From: an uncultured Tropicimonas sp.
Lineage (GTDB): Bacteria; Pseudomonadota; Alphaproteobacteria; Rhodobacterales; Rhodobacteraceae
Reading direction: 5' to 3'
Assembly (NCBI GenBank): GCA_947495685.1
Contig: CANLZY010000005.1
Location: forward strand, 124,001 to 188,000
DNA length: 64,000 nt
The notes beneath the pieces are model-generated. The model searched no databases and was not told where the DNA came from. It worked only from the letters and a program-made list of their open reading frames with translations. This document shows, piece after piece, positions 54,547-62,424 of the stretch. The translations under genes and the position numbers were made by a program. Every line of letters begins with the position of its first letter. Position 1 is the first letter of the stretch.

Positions 54547-56738
54547 GCCGTGATCAATACCCGGCTATCGAGCGACCGGATGTCGGCTTCGGCATTTGCG
54601 CGCTCTTCCTCCAGCGCCTGCGCGTATCCCTCGACGCTTTCTGAAATCGGCCGCAGGTCGTGGAACAGGGGAGCATCGGTGCGCAATACCAGCACCTTGC
54701 TTGACCCGAGTTCCGTGTCCTGAACCTCGAAGGCCAGCTTGTCAGAGCCGGACCTTTCCGAGATCGAATAGGCCACCCGAACCGGCACATCCCCGGTTTG
54801 TCCGTCGCGTAGCACCGCAATGGCATTGTCGGGACGGTTGGCGTTCGGCAACAGGTGGAACACGCTGCCGGTCACGTCGATGATCGAGACATAGAGGAAC
54901 CCGGTTTCAACATCCGCAGGCAGCAGAACATCGATCACGGGATTTTCGCCAACAAAGAACCGGCCCGAATTGTTCGCCTGCCCGGTATCTCCAAAGCTGT
55001 AGGCAATGCCGATCCCGCCAGCCGGAACGTTGGGCAGGTGTCCTTCGACTGCGCAGAGCGCCGGATTCAGGGTTTCGGTGTCGATCGTGACCTCGCGGTC
55101 GCCGGCCAAGGTCGAAATCGCGTCGAACAGCCCGATACGGGCGCTGGCATCCGACAGCTGACCGGTGATGACAAGGCCGCCGTCACGGGCCAGGCCTGCG
55201 GCCGGGAAATCCTTCAGTGCCAATGGCCCGCAGTCTGCCTGTTCCTCCAGAATCGGGCTCAGCATGTCGGCGGTCAACACCGCAGGCCCCAGCCCGATTG
55301 CCACTTCCAGAACGATGTCGTCTGGCAGCCGCCCACCCGAGGTCAGCGCGGCGATCTGGGTTCTGACCGCGTCGTCCGGGGCGTCGCCGGTCAGCATGAA
55401 CCTGTTGCCCTCGGCCTCCAGGTTGAACGCGTCCAGCGCCGCTGTTGCCTCGAGCACGGTCAGCAGCGCCTCGCCCCAGCCATTGGAGATATCGCCCGAG
55501 GCCAGCGCCAGGTTGTATTCCGCCCCTTCGGACTCCGCAAAATCCGCCAGCGATGCGAGGGTGTCGGGCGAAGGCACATTGCCGCCGATCATCGCGATGC
55601 CATCCAGGCTGCGCTCGGCCACCAGGATATAGGGGTCGGCCTTGGGGTAACTGGCACCGAACAGCCCGCCGAACCACGCGCCGGCAGCCCCTCCCCCCAG
55701 CACCAGAACCGCAAGTGCAGCCAGCATCGGCGTCCGGCTGCGCGGCGGCTTTGGCTCCTTTGCCGCCTTGGAGGGCTTGGGCGGTTTGGCAGCGGCCTTT
55801 TTGGCGGCCACGGGTGGTTTGGAGGGCGGTGTCGGATCAGTCTCGGGCACGTGGGCCTTCGGCATGATCACCGTCTGATCCGCGTTGATCGCGGTGTCTT
55901 CCCGAGGAGCCCCTGCTTCTGGCGCGATGGCGTCGAGGATCTGCTGGCACGTCTGGAACCGCTCGTCCGCCTCGGGGCGCGTCATCCTGTCGATGATGAC
56001 CGACAGCGGGGCAGGCACGTCCGACAGATCGAGCGGCGCGTTCTTGATCCGGATCACGTCCATCAGGTTCGAGCCGATGTCGGGTCGCTCGCCGCGGAAC
56101 GTCGCCAGGAGAGTCGCGCCCAGGGAATAGATGTCGGAGCGCGCATCGGTGTTGCCGGCCAGTTGCTCGGGAGCGGCATAGGCGAACTTGCCCGCGAATT
56201 CGTTTCCGACGATGGTCGCGGCGCCCGGATTGGCATCCTTGGCGATGCCGAAATCGATGATGACAGGATCCGAAGGGTCGCCGTTGCGCAGGATGATGTT
56301 GTCGGGTGACAGGTCGCGGTGCACGATCCGCCGCTCGTGGGCGGCCTGCAGTCCTTCCGCCACGCGACGTCCGACGATCATCAGGTCATCGGCCGACATG
56401 CCGCCCTGCCGCATCTTGACGTCCAGGGACGGGCCGTCGACGTAGTCCATCACCAGGTAGATATGCCCATCATTGGTGCGATGGTTTTCGGAGTAGCGCA
56501 CCACGGCGTCGTGGCGGATATCGCGCATTTCCTCTTCGCGCTTCATCAACACCAGGAAGTCTTCGTTGCCGGCAAATTCGGCCTTCAGAACTTTCAACGC
56601 CACGGGGCGCCCCGAGATCTCGTTGCGGGCGCGGAACACCTCGGAGGTGCCACCGCGCCCCAACGAGGCCTCGATCCGGAAGGTGTTGTTCAGAAGATCG
56701 CCAACCTGAAAGATGGCGTCAGAGCGCGGTGCTGTCAT
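54537..56738 (-). CDS. ppkA: Membrane serine/threonine kinase of the T6SS (PpkA-like)
   Basis: The product has 733 residues. The kinase domain (about 13-275) has GRGGTSEVFRA, VALKVLK (Lys for ATP) and DFGIAKD. The catalytic loop reads HRDLSPDN, with Ser where most Ser/Thr kinases have Lys. A basic Pro/Lys-rich linker (about 305-335) leads to one membrane helix (about 338-358). The periplasmic part has BON-like segments (about 400-585; FMLTGDAPDDAVRTQIAAL) and a DUF4384-like end (about 590-733). The last two resemble the TonB-like protein at 27315. It is the likely partner of PppA and the FHA protein. The name rests on context; the periplasmic part is not the usual PpkA one. Confidence 0.85.
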   Translation of the reverse strand: MTAPRSDAIFQVGDLLNNTFRIEASLGRGGTSEVFRARNEISGRPVALKVLKAEFAGNEDFLVLMKREEEMRDIRHDAVVRYSENHRTNDGHIYLVMDYVDGPSLDVKMRQGGMSADDLMIVGRRVAEGLQAAHERRIVHRDLSPDNIILRNGDPSDPVIIDFGIAKDANPGAATIVGNEFAGKFAYAAPEQLAGNTDARSDIYSLGATLLATFRGERPDIGSNLMDVIRIKNAPLDLSDVPAPLSVIIDRMTRPEADERFQTCQQILDAIAPEAGAPREDTAINADQTVIMPKAHVPETDPTPPSKPPVAAKKAAAKPPKPSKAAKEPKPPRSRTPMLAALAVLVLGGGAAGAWFGGLFGASYPKADPYILVAERSLDGIAMIGGNVPSPDTLASLADFAESEGAEYNLALASGDISNGWGEALLTVLEATAALDAFNLEAEGNRFMLTGDAPDDAVRTQIAALTSGGRLPDDIVLEVAIGLGPAVLTADMLSPILEEQADCGPLALKDFPAAGLARDGGLVITGQLSDASARIGLFDAISTLAGDREVTIDTETLNPALCAVEGHLPNVPAGGIGIAYSFGDTGQANNSGRFFVGENPVIDVLLPADVETGFLYVSIIDVTGSVFHLLPNANRPDNAIAVLRDGQTGDVPVRVAYSISERSGSDKLAFEVQDTELGSSKVLVLRTDAPLFHDLRPISESVEGYAQALEEERANAEADIRSLDSRVLITARP

Positions 56739-56787
56739 CGTTGCAGTATCCTGTCGCGCCCGGCTGGCGCTGGGCTACGAGGAGGGG

Positions 56788-57387
56788 TCAGCTGATCAGC
56801 TGGAATTCGACCCGGCGGTTTTCGTCGGCATTCGGATTCGAGGCGTTGGCCGGGTGAGTTTCGCCGGCACCTACAGCTTCCAGACGGGTCTCGTCGATCC
56901 CGCAGGAACTGACCAGGTACCGCTTCACCTCCTTGGCGCGCAGCAACGAGAGCTTTTCGTTGTAGCTGTCGCTGCCCTTGGCGTCGGTGTGACCGACGAT
57001 CCGGAAAACCTCGCTGTCCATCGCCTTGATGGCCGCGCACATGTTGCCGAGGCGGGGCTTCTGGTCGTCGCGCAGCAGCGCCGAATCAAAGTCGAAGGAA
57101 ATCCGGATGTTGACCTCCGTGCCCTCGGCCACGGGGGTGAAATCCGTGGCAACCGGTTTTGCGGCCAGCGTGGTGGTCGTGCCGGTCGTGGCTGTTGCCG
57201 TGGCCGCGGGGGCGCTGCCGCCGGCGGCTGGCGCAATCGCCAACCCACGGGTCTTTTGTTCCTTGAACATCTCCTGCAACTCTTCTGCGGATTTGTCCGA
57301 CGCATCGGTCGACTGGGCCTGGGCCGAGACGACAAGAGCAAACGAAGTCAGGACTGCGGCCGCTCCAAGCCATATCGCGCGTGCCAT
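56788..57387 (-). CDS. OmpA-family peptidoglycan-binding protein
   Basis: The product has 199 residues. A signal peptide (1-24, VVSAQAQS) is followed by a short helical segment (EELQEMFKEQKTRG) and a Thr/Ala-rich linker. The OmpA-like domain (about 90-199) has VNIRISFDFDSALLRDDQKPRLGNMCAAI, FRIVGHTDAKGSDSYNEKLSLLRAKEVKRYL and NADENRRVEFQLI, all standard for peptidoglycan binding. It lies 49 bases upstream of the kinase on the same strand and is probably co-transcribed with it. It may anchor the complex to the cell wall. Confidence 0.9.
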   Translation of the reverse strand: MARAIWLGAAAVLTSFALVVSAQAQSTDASDKSAEELQEMFKEQKTRGLAIAPAAGGSAPAATATATTGTTTTLAAKPVATDFTPVAEGTEVNIRISFDFDSALLRDDQKPRLGNMCAAIKAMDSEVFRIVGHTDAKGSDSYNEKLSLLRAKEVKRYLVSSCGIDETRLEAVGAGETHPANASNPNADENRRVEFQLIS

Positions 57388-57601
57388 GAATGGCTCTCCT
57401 TGATGTCGTGTGTTTCTATAGGTTCGGGTCTATTCCAAGCAGCCTATACCAGCAGATTGTTTGCGGCAACGGAGATGCCAGTGGCATCGCCGCCCGATCG
57501 TCCCGCCAAACAACCTTGGTGTGAACAGCAGGCTTGCGTGAAACCCTTGTCCAGCGTTTACTAAAGGTGATTTTACCCAAAGGAAGGGACGAGAGCACGG
57601 T

Positions 57602-58486
57602 ATGCGGCTTCTTCCTGCAATTATTCTGGCTGTTGCGATCGTTCTCGCGCCTCTTATGTGGATCTTCCTGCCCAGGTTTCTGGTGACGCAGGGGATTCTG
57701 GTTCCGTCGATTTCGACCGGAGGCGAAGGCGCGACGCTGAACAACATGGTGCTCGAGATGGTGCGGCTCGAGGATCTTATCTTTGATCTGCAAAAACAGC
57801 AGGAACGGACACAGGCCGAAATGCAGGCGATGAACGAGGACCTGCGGGCCGCGATCCGGACTGCCGCCGCGAACACCGGGCGTTCGACGGTGAACCCGGG
57901 AGCGACCTCCGATCAGACCGCCGGAACCGGTACCATGGAAATGAGCCAGTATACCCAGGTGGTGAACGTTCTGGAGCGCACCGAGTATAACAAGCCGCTG
58001 AGCATCGCGTATCAGCGGGATCTGCTGGCATTGTTCGGCCCGCCCAGCAACTCCATCGGCACGGATTGCGGTCGGGTGACCAACCCCAAGCTGAAGGCGC
58101 TTCTGAAAACCAGGAGCGTTGGGCCGATCAAGGTGACGATGTTGGAGCCGGCGTTGGAATCTCTTGGCCGGGTGGTCGAGAACATTCGCAAGAGCGATCC
58201 GGTCCTCTACGAGAACCTCGGGACAGCGGGCGCACTCTGTGTCCGCAAGATCCGGGGCAGTTCGTCAATTTCGAACCATTCCTTTGGCACCGCGATCGAC
58301 CTGAAGATCAATGGCCTGCTCGACCAGTTCACGGGCGGCAAGACCCAGCTGGGCCTGGTTCTGATCGCTGACTTTTTCAAGCAGGAAGGCTGGATCTGGG
58401 GCGCGGGGTTCGGCCGCGAGGACAGCATGCATTTCGAGGTCAGCCGCGACAAGTTGAAGGAATGGCGCAAGGAGGGACGGATATGA
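57602..58486 (+). CDS. Membrane-anchored M15-family peptidase
   Basis: The product has 294 residues. An N-terminal hydrophobic segment (about 4-27) acts as an uncleaved anchor or signal. A coiled-coil stretch (about 50-90) and a linker precede the catalytic domain (about 115-290). The metal ligands of M15 peptidases can be placed: H226 and D233 in SNHSFGTAIDL and H277 in EDSMHFEV. Related enzymes (VanY/L-alanyl-D-glutamate endopeptidases) cut peptidoglycan stem peptides. The ATG has an AAGGAAGGGACGAGAGCACGGT leader. Its stop overlaps the next start (ATGA). It could make room for the T6SS channel, which is inference. Confidence 0.85.
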   Translation: MRLLPAIILAVAIVLAPLMWIFLPRFLVTQGILVPSISTGGEGATLNNMVLEMVRLEDLIFDLQKQQERTQAEMQAMNEDLRAAIRTAAANTGRSTVNPGATSDQTAGTGTMEMSQYTQVVNVLERTEYNKPLSIAYQRDLLALFGPPSNSIGTDCGRVTNPKLKALLKTRSVGPIKVTMLEPALESLGRVVENIRKSDPVLYENLGTAGALCVRKIRGSSSISNHSFGTAIDLKINGLLDQFTGGKTQLGLVLIADFFKQEGWIWGAGFGREDSMHFEVSRDKLKEWRKEGRI

Positions 58487-60048
58487 TCGCTTGGTTCGCG
58501 CATCACGTTGCTGATTGTCGGCAGGTCCCACTGCGGCCGCTTCACGCATTGCGATGCCTGATCCTCGCGATTCTGTTGGTGTCGGGGGCCGTTCCGGCAG
58601 GGGCGGCGGGGGACCGCGTGGCACTGGTCATCGGCATGGGCGACTACGAACAGACCGAGACGGTCGGCACGCTGGACAACACCATTCGCGACGCGGCGGC
58701 ACTATCGCGGTCGCTGGAGGGGATCGGGTTCGAGGTGACACAGTCGCTGAACACGCCTCTGAAAGACCTGATCGACGTCCTGAATACATTTGCGTTCCGG
58801 TCGGAAACGGCGGACCTTGCGCTGATCTATTTTGCCGGGCACGGGGTGCAGGTTCAGGGTGAGAATTTCCTGCTGCCGGTGGATGTCAATCCGCGCAGCA
58901 ACGAGGATCTGCGCCGTCAGTCGGTCTCCTTGAACGATCTTCTGGCAGTGGTGGACCGGGCGCGTCGCATGCGGATCGTGATCCTGGATGCCTGCCGCAA
59001 CAACCCGTTCGGCACCGGGATCGATCTGGTCGATCAGGCCAACGCCACCGGGGCGGGGCGCTCGCTGGCGCTGGTCACCGACGGGAACGGTCTGGCGCCG
59101 GTCACGCCCGAGCGTGGCACACTCGTTGCCTTTGCTGCACGCGATGGCGATGTGGCGCTGGATGGAAATGGTCTGAACAGCCCATTTGCAACTGCCCTGA
59201 TCGACCAGATACCCGAACCCGGGGTCGAGATTAGCCTGATGTTCCGCAAGGTGCGGGACCAGGTGCTGAGAGAGACCGGCAACGCACAGGAACCCTATTC
59301 CTACGGCTCGCTGCCCAGCGTTCCGTTCTACCTGGCCGGACCGGGGGAGGGGCAGAGCAACCTCTCTACCGATCCGATCGCGGCCTGGTCTTCTCTGCGC
59401 CCCGAGGATGAACCGCAACTGATCGCGCTGGCCGATCAGGGCAATACGCGCTCGATGGTCGGACTGGCCTATAAACGCCTCAACCCGGCGGGTGATTTCC
59501 AACCAGAGGTCGCCGTGACCTACCTGCGGCGGGCCGCCGACGCGGGCGATCCCATCGCCCAGTTCGAACTGGCGAAACTGTACGAAAAGGGGATCGGCGT
59601 GGAGGTCGACGAGGTCCGAGCGCTGGAGCTGTTTCAGGCCGCCGCCGCACAAGATCTGCCCGAAGCCCTGAACGATCTTGGCTTCATGCATTACCACGGC
59701 GCCCTTGGACTGCCGCGCAGTCTGGAACAGGCGCTGAAATACTTCGAGCGGGCCGCCGACCAACGTGACCCAGAGGCACAGTTCAACTTCGCGGCGCTGA
59801 TCGACGACAAGCTTGTGCCCTCCAAGGGGCCGGAGGATGCTGGGCGGTACCTGTATGCCGCGTTGCGGTCCGGCAGTTCCAAGGTTCTCAGTATTCTACA
59901 GACCAGCCCGAACATGTTCACCCCGGAAACTCGCCAGTCCCTGCAACGACGTTTGCAGGAGGTGGGGTTCTATTCCGGTGCCATCGACGGATCCTTCGGG
60001 CCGGGAACCAACCGAGGGTTGAGACAGGCCTACGGTCTGGAGGAATGA
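58483..60048 (+). CDS. Caspase-like protein with Sel1 repeats and peptidoglycan-binding end
   Basis: The product has 521 residues. A signal segment (about 24-42, ending PAGAAG) is followed by a caspase-like (C14) domain (about 44-270) with H120 (YFAGHGVQ) and C171 (LDACRNNPF). Sel1-like repeats (about 315-450) come next: AEAGDPIAQFELAKLYEKGIGV (as ADAGDPIAQFELA) and YFERAADQRDPEAQFNFAAL. The last ~55 residues, RLQEVGFYSGAIDGSFGPGTNRGLRQA, form a peptidoglycan-binding (PG_binding_1-like) domain. The ATG at 58483 has a perfect AGGAGG ribosome site inside the M15 gene. It resembles the caspase-like gene at 25686 in its catalytic domain but not in the C-terminus. Confidence 0.88.
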   Translation: MIAWFAHHVADCRQVPLRPLHALRCLILAILLVSGAVPAGAAGDRVALVIGMGDYEQTETVGTLDNTIRDAAALSRSLEGIGFEVTQSLNTPLKDLIDVLNTFAFRSETADLALIYFAGHGVQVQGENFLLPVDVNPRSNEDLRRQSVSLNDLLAVVDRARRMRIVILDACRNNPFGTGIDLVDQANATGAGRSLALVTDGNGLAPVTPERGTLVAFAARDGDVALDGNGLNSPFATALIDQIPEPGVEISLMFRKVRDQVLRETGNAQEPYSYGSLPSVPFYLAGPGEGQSNLSTDPIAAWSSLRPEDEPQLIALADQGNTRSMVGLAYKRLNPAGDFQPEVAVTYLRRAADAGDPIAQFELAKLYEKGIGVEVDEVRALELFQAAAAQDLPEALNDLGFMHYHGALGLPRSLEQALKYFERAADQRDPEAQFNFAALIDDKLVPSKGPEDAGRYLYAALRSGSSKVLSILQTSPNMFTPETRQSLQRRLQEVGFYSGAIDGSFGPGTNRGLRQAYGLEE

Positions 60049-60162
60049 CCAGATCCGGTCGCGTCCTGTGTCCGGTTTCGTGTTTGTGACGTATCTTGGT
60101 GTTGTTGTGTGCAAAATCCCATTCGTGCCGAAATTTGACGCGATCTCTTGTAAGGAAGGTGA

Positions 60163-60972
60163 ATGCTAATGTCTCTTTTATCACGCTTCGCGCGCCGTCG
60201 AACACGCCCATGGGCCGGCTGGTTGGCGTTGCCGGTCGCGCTTCTGACCGCCGGTATCGCTCCAGCCCAGCAAAGCGGTTCGCTGTCTTCTGCGCCAGCC
60301 GACAAGGCCGAAGCCTTTCGCAAGAATGTCACGCTGCTGGGCATTCCACCGGCAACGGTCGCGCCTGACGGGCTGGTCTTTGCCTCGCTGTCCTGGACGG
60401 ACAAGCGAAGCGGGGTCTTCGACGATCCCGACGGCTCTGCCGCGATCGGCTTTGGCCTCGGGGTCATGGACGGCGCACTGGACCTGCAGTTCACGGCCCA
60501 CATCACGTCGCTCGAAGATGACTTCGCCGATTCCGGATACTTCACCGTGCGGGCATCGCATCGGATCGATTCCGGTGGAACGCCGACCTACATCGGGGTC
60601 GGCGCCAGTCAGCTGGCGGCCTGGGGCGATGCCACGGATCAGGACATCGAGGGGTCGGTGTCTGTGACGAGCTTTCCCGTTGTGTCGATGGGGGGCGATC
60701 TTTATCCGCTGATGCTGACCCTTGGGGCAGGGTCCAACGTTCGCAACTTCGACCGGGATCCGGGTGTCTTCGTCGGCGCGGGTATCGGCCTCAGCGAGGC
60801 GTTCGGCACCAGCGTCGCCTGGAACGGCGACAATGTCGATCTGGGCGCGTCCTTCCGCATCAAGGGTCTGGACAACCTTGGTTTCAACGTCGTGCTGAGC
60901 GATGCGTTCGATCAGGACGATCGTCAGCGCTTCATCCTCTCGGTCAATTGGATCAAAGACAATGTATTCTGA
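60163..60972 (+). CDS. Putative outer-membrane beta-barrel protein
   Basis: The product has 269 residues. A signal peptide (about 1-36, ending PAQQS) is followed by alternating strands rich in Gly, Ala and aromatic residues, e.g. SAAIGFGLGVMDGALDLQFTAHI, GYFTVRASHRI and VFVGAGIGLSEAFGTSVAW. The last residues, RFILSVNWIKDNVF, end in Phe like an outer-membrane barrel signal. The function is unknown. The AAGGAAGGTGA ribosome site precedes the ATG at 60163 (an ATG two codons later is also possible). It overlaps the next gene by 11 bases. Confidence 0.75.
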   Translation: MLMSLLSRFARRRTRPWAGWLALPVALLTAGIAPAQQSGSLSSAPADKAEAFRKNVTLLGIPPATVAPDGLVFASLSWTDKRSGVFDDPDGSAAIGFGLGVMDGALDLQFTAHITSLEDDFADSGYFTVRASHRIDSGGTPTYIGVGASQLAAWGDATDQDIEGSVSVTSFPVVSMGGDLYPLMLTLGAGSNVRNFDRDPGVFVGAGIGLSEAFGTSVAWNGDNVDLGASFRIKGLDNLGFNVVLSDAFDQDDRQRFILSVNWIKDNVF

Positions 60973-61612
60973 TCGCTCACACCGTCGTCTGGTACCACTG
61001 TCGCTGGCGATCACGATCTCGCTTGCCGTTGGGTCTGTTGGTTGGGCCGGCCATGACGCCCTGTCGCCCGAAGGGCCGGTGTTTGTGCCCCCCTTCGTCC
61101 CTCCAGTCGACACGACCACAACTACGACTGCGTCGGATAGTGCTGCGGCGAAGTCCGCAGAGGCGGCTGTCGCCGCGTCTGCGACACAGATCGGCCTGGC
61201 CAACCAGTTCTGTGCCGCGCTCCCGGATGAATACGCCATCGATTGCATGGGCGAACGGTTGGGGGCCATCGCGGCGGACCTGCCGGACACGCCCGAGACG
61301 GCCGAGGTCCGGCAAATCCTGACCGATACCTCGCGCAAGCTGGAGGCCGTCGCCAAGAGCAATCGCAACCCGGCAAAGCCCCGTGTCCGGGCCAGTGGCG
61401 GCACCACCAGCGTGCCAATTGCAACCACCCGCCCGCTGACGCCGGTCAAACCGGAGGTGCAGGCGGACGCGACGGCTCAGGCCGTGGCGATCCTGCAGGA
61501 GGCCGAGACGCAATTGTTGCGGTCCTCCAGTGCATCGGACGCGCGCACTCTGAGCTATGTGGAAGTTGCGCAGGCCCTCGACTCCAGCGCCAAGGTCCTG
61601 CTGCGGTCCTGA
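60962..61612 (+). CDS. Secreted protein of unknown function
   Basis: The product has 216 residues. A signal peptide (about 1-29, GSVGWAG) precedes a Pro/Thr-rich stretch (PVFVPPFVPPVDTTTTTT), an Ala-rich helix, and a segment with two Cys (FCAALPDEYAIDCMGERLGAI). The C-terminal half is helical and Ala/Lys-rich. I do not recognise the family. It is coupled by overlap to the barrel-like protein, suggesting a joint role in the envelope. Confidence 0.75.
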   Translation: MYSDRSHRRLVPLSLAITISLAVGSVGWAGHDALSPEGPVFVPPFVPPVDTTTTTTASDSAAAKSAEAAVAASATQIGLANQFCAALPDEYAIDCMGERLGAIAADLPDTPETAEVRQILTDTSRKLEAVAKSNRNPAKPRVRASGGTTSVPIATTRPLTPVKPEVQADATAQAVAILQEAETQLLRSSSASDARTLSYVEVAQALDSSAKVLLRS

Positions 61613-61624
61613 TCATACAAGGAC

Positions 61625-61650
61625 GCCGGCCGGTCTAGTTTCCGGCCGGC
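61625..61650. terminator. Bidirectional hairpin between convergent genes
   Basis: GCCGGCCGG (61625-61633) pairs perfectly with CCGGCCGGC (61642-61650) around an eight-base loop that contains the stop codon of the minus-strand gene. Confidence 0.6.
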
Positions 61651-62138
61651 ACGGGGCTTGGCTTGACGGCCTGCCCCGGCAATGTGCAATTGCCGATACC
61701 GGCGATCTGGGTCGCGAATTCATCCACCGCGACGCGCGCCGCGTTTTCCAGCATTTCCGTCGGATCCAGATCGACCGACAGCACTTGCGCGATGACACCA
61801 TCCACCCGGGACTGTGCCGTGCCGATCCGCGCGTCCAGGGCGTCGATTTTCGCGGTCATGGCCACGGCGGCCCCGGTAGTAAGCGCTGCGGATTGGCTGC
61901 GAAGGTCCGACAATTCCGTGCGAACAGACGCGAACTCTGCGGTCAGCCCCAGAATATCGGTGCGCAGAGGTTCGGCGGAAATCAGGTTCTGCGAAAACGT
62001 CGTGGTCAGGGAGTCGATCCGCGCCGTCAGCCGCAGTCCAAGGAACAGGCACAGCGCAATCAGGATGAGCGTCGCGTTGATCATGGCAAACCCGAGGTCT
62101 CGCAGGGCGCGCCAGAGCCTCGAAGAAGATTTCGTCAT
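61635..62138 (-). CDS. Small membrane protein with a coiled-coil periplasmic region
   Basis: The product has 167 residues. One membrane helix (about 18-38, MINATLILIALCLFLGLRL) is followed by a long helical region with heptad-like spacing (about 40-120, IDSLTTTFSQNLISAEPLRTDILGLTAEFASVRTELSDLRSQ). The C-terminal part (GIGNCTLPGQAVKPSPVPAGN) holds the only mature Cys. The ATG at 62138 has an AAAGG ribosome site; the upstream extension is not conserved-looking. It is divergent from sqdB across 286 bases. The function is unknown. Confidence 0.7.
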   Translation of the reverse strand: MTKSSSRLWRALRDLGFAMINATLILIALCLFLGLRLTARIDSLTTTFSQNLISAEPLRTDILGLTAEFASVRTELSDLRSQSAALTTGAAVAMTAKIDALDARIGTAQSRVDGVIAQVLSVDLDPTEMLENAARVAVDEFATQIAGIGNCTLPGQAVKPSPVPAGN

Positions 62139-62424
62139 TTCAGTGCCTTTCCGGGTCCAGTGGTTCCAGCAACCTATCGTGGCCCGACCTTCAATGGGAG
62201 GCGTCATTTGACGAGCAAGTAGTTTCGCCATGTTCGAAATTTGGTTCGGTTTGGAAGGATTTCTGTTCAAATTAGCGCAGGTGGATCGTGCTTAGTTGAA
62301 TTGCGTGCATGAAAGTGGAAGATGTTGTCATATTAGTTTCATTCGACATGCCTGACGCGCGAAGGTATCCGCAATTGTCAATCATGGGCGAGATGGCTGG
62401 AAGACAGCCGGGAAGGAGTTGGGG

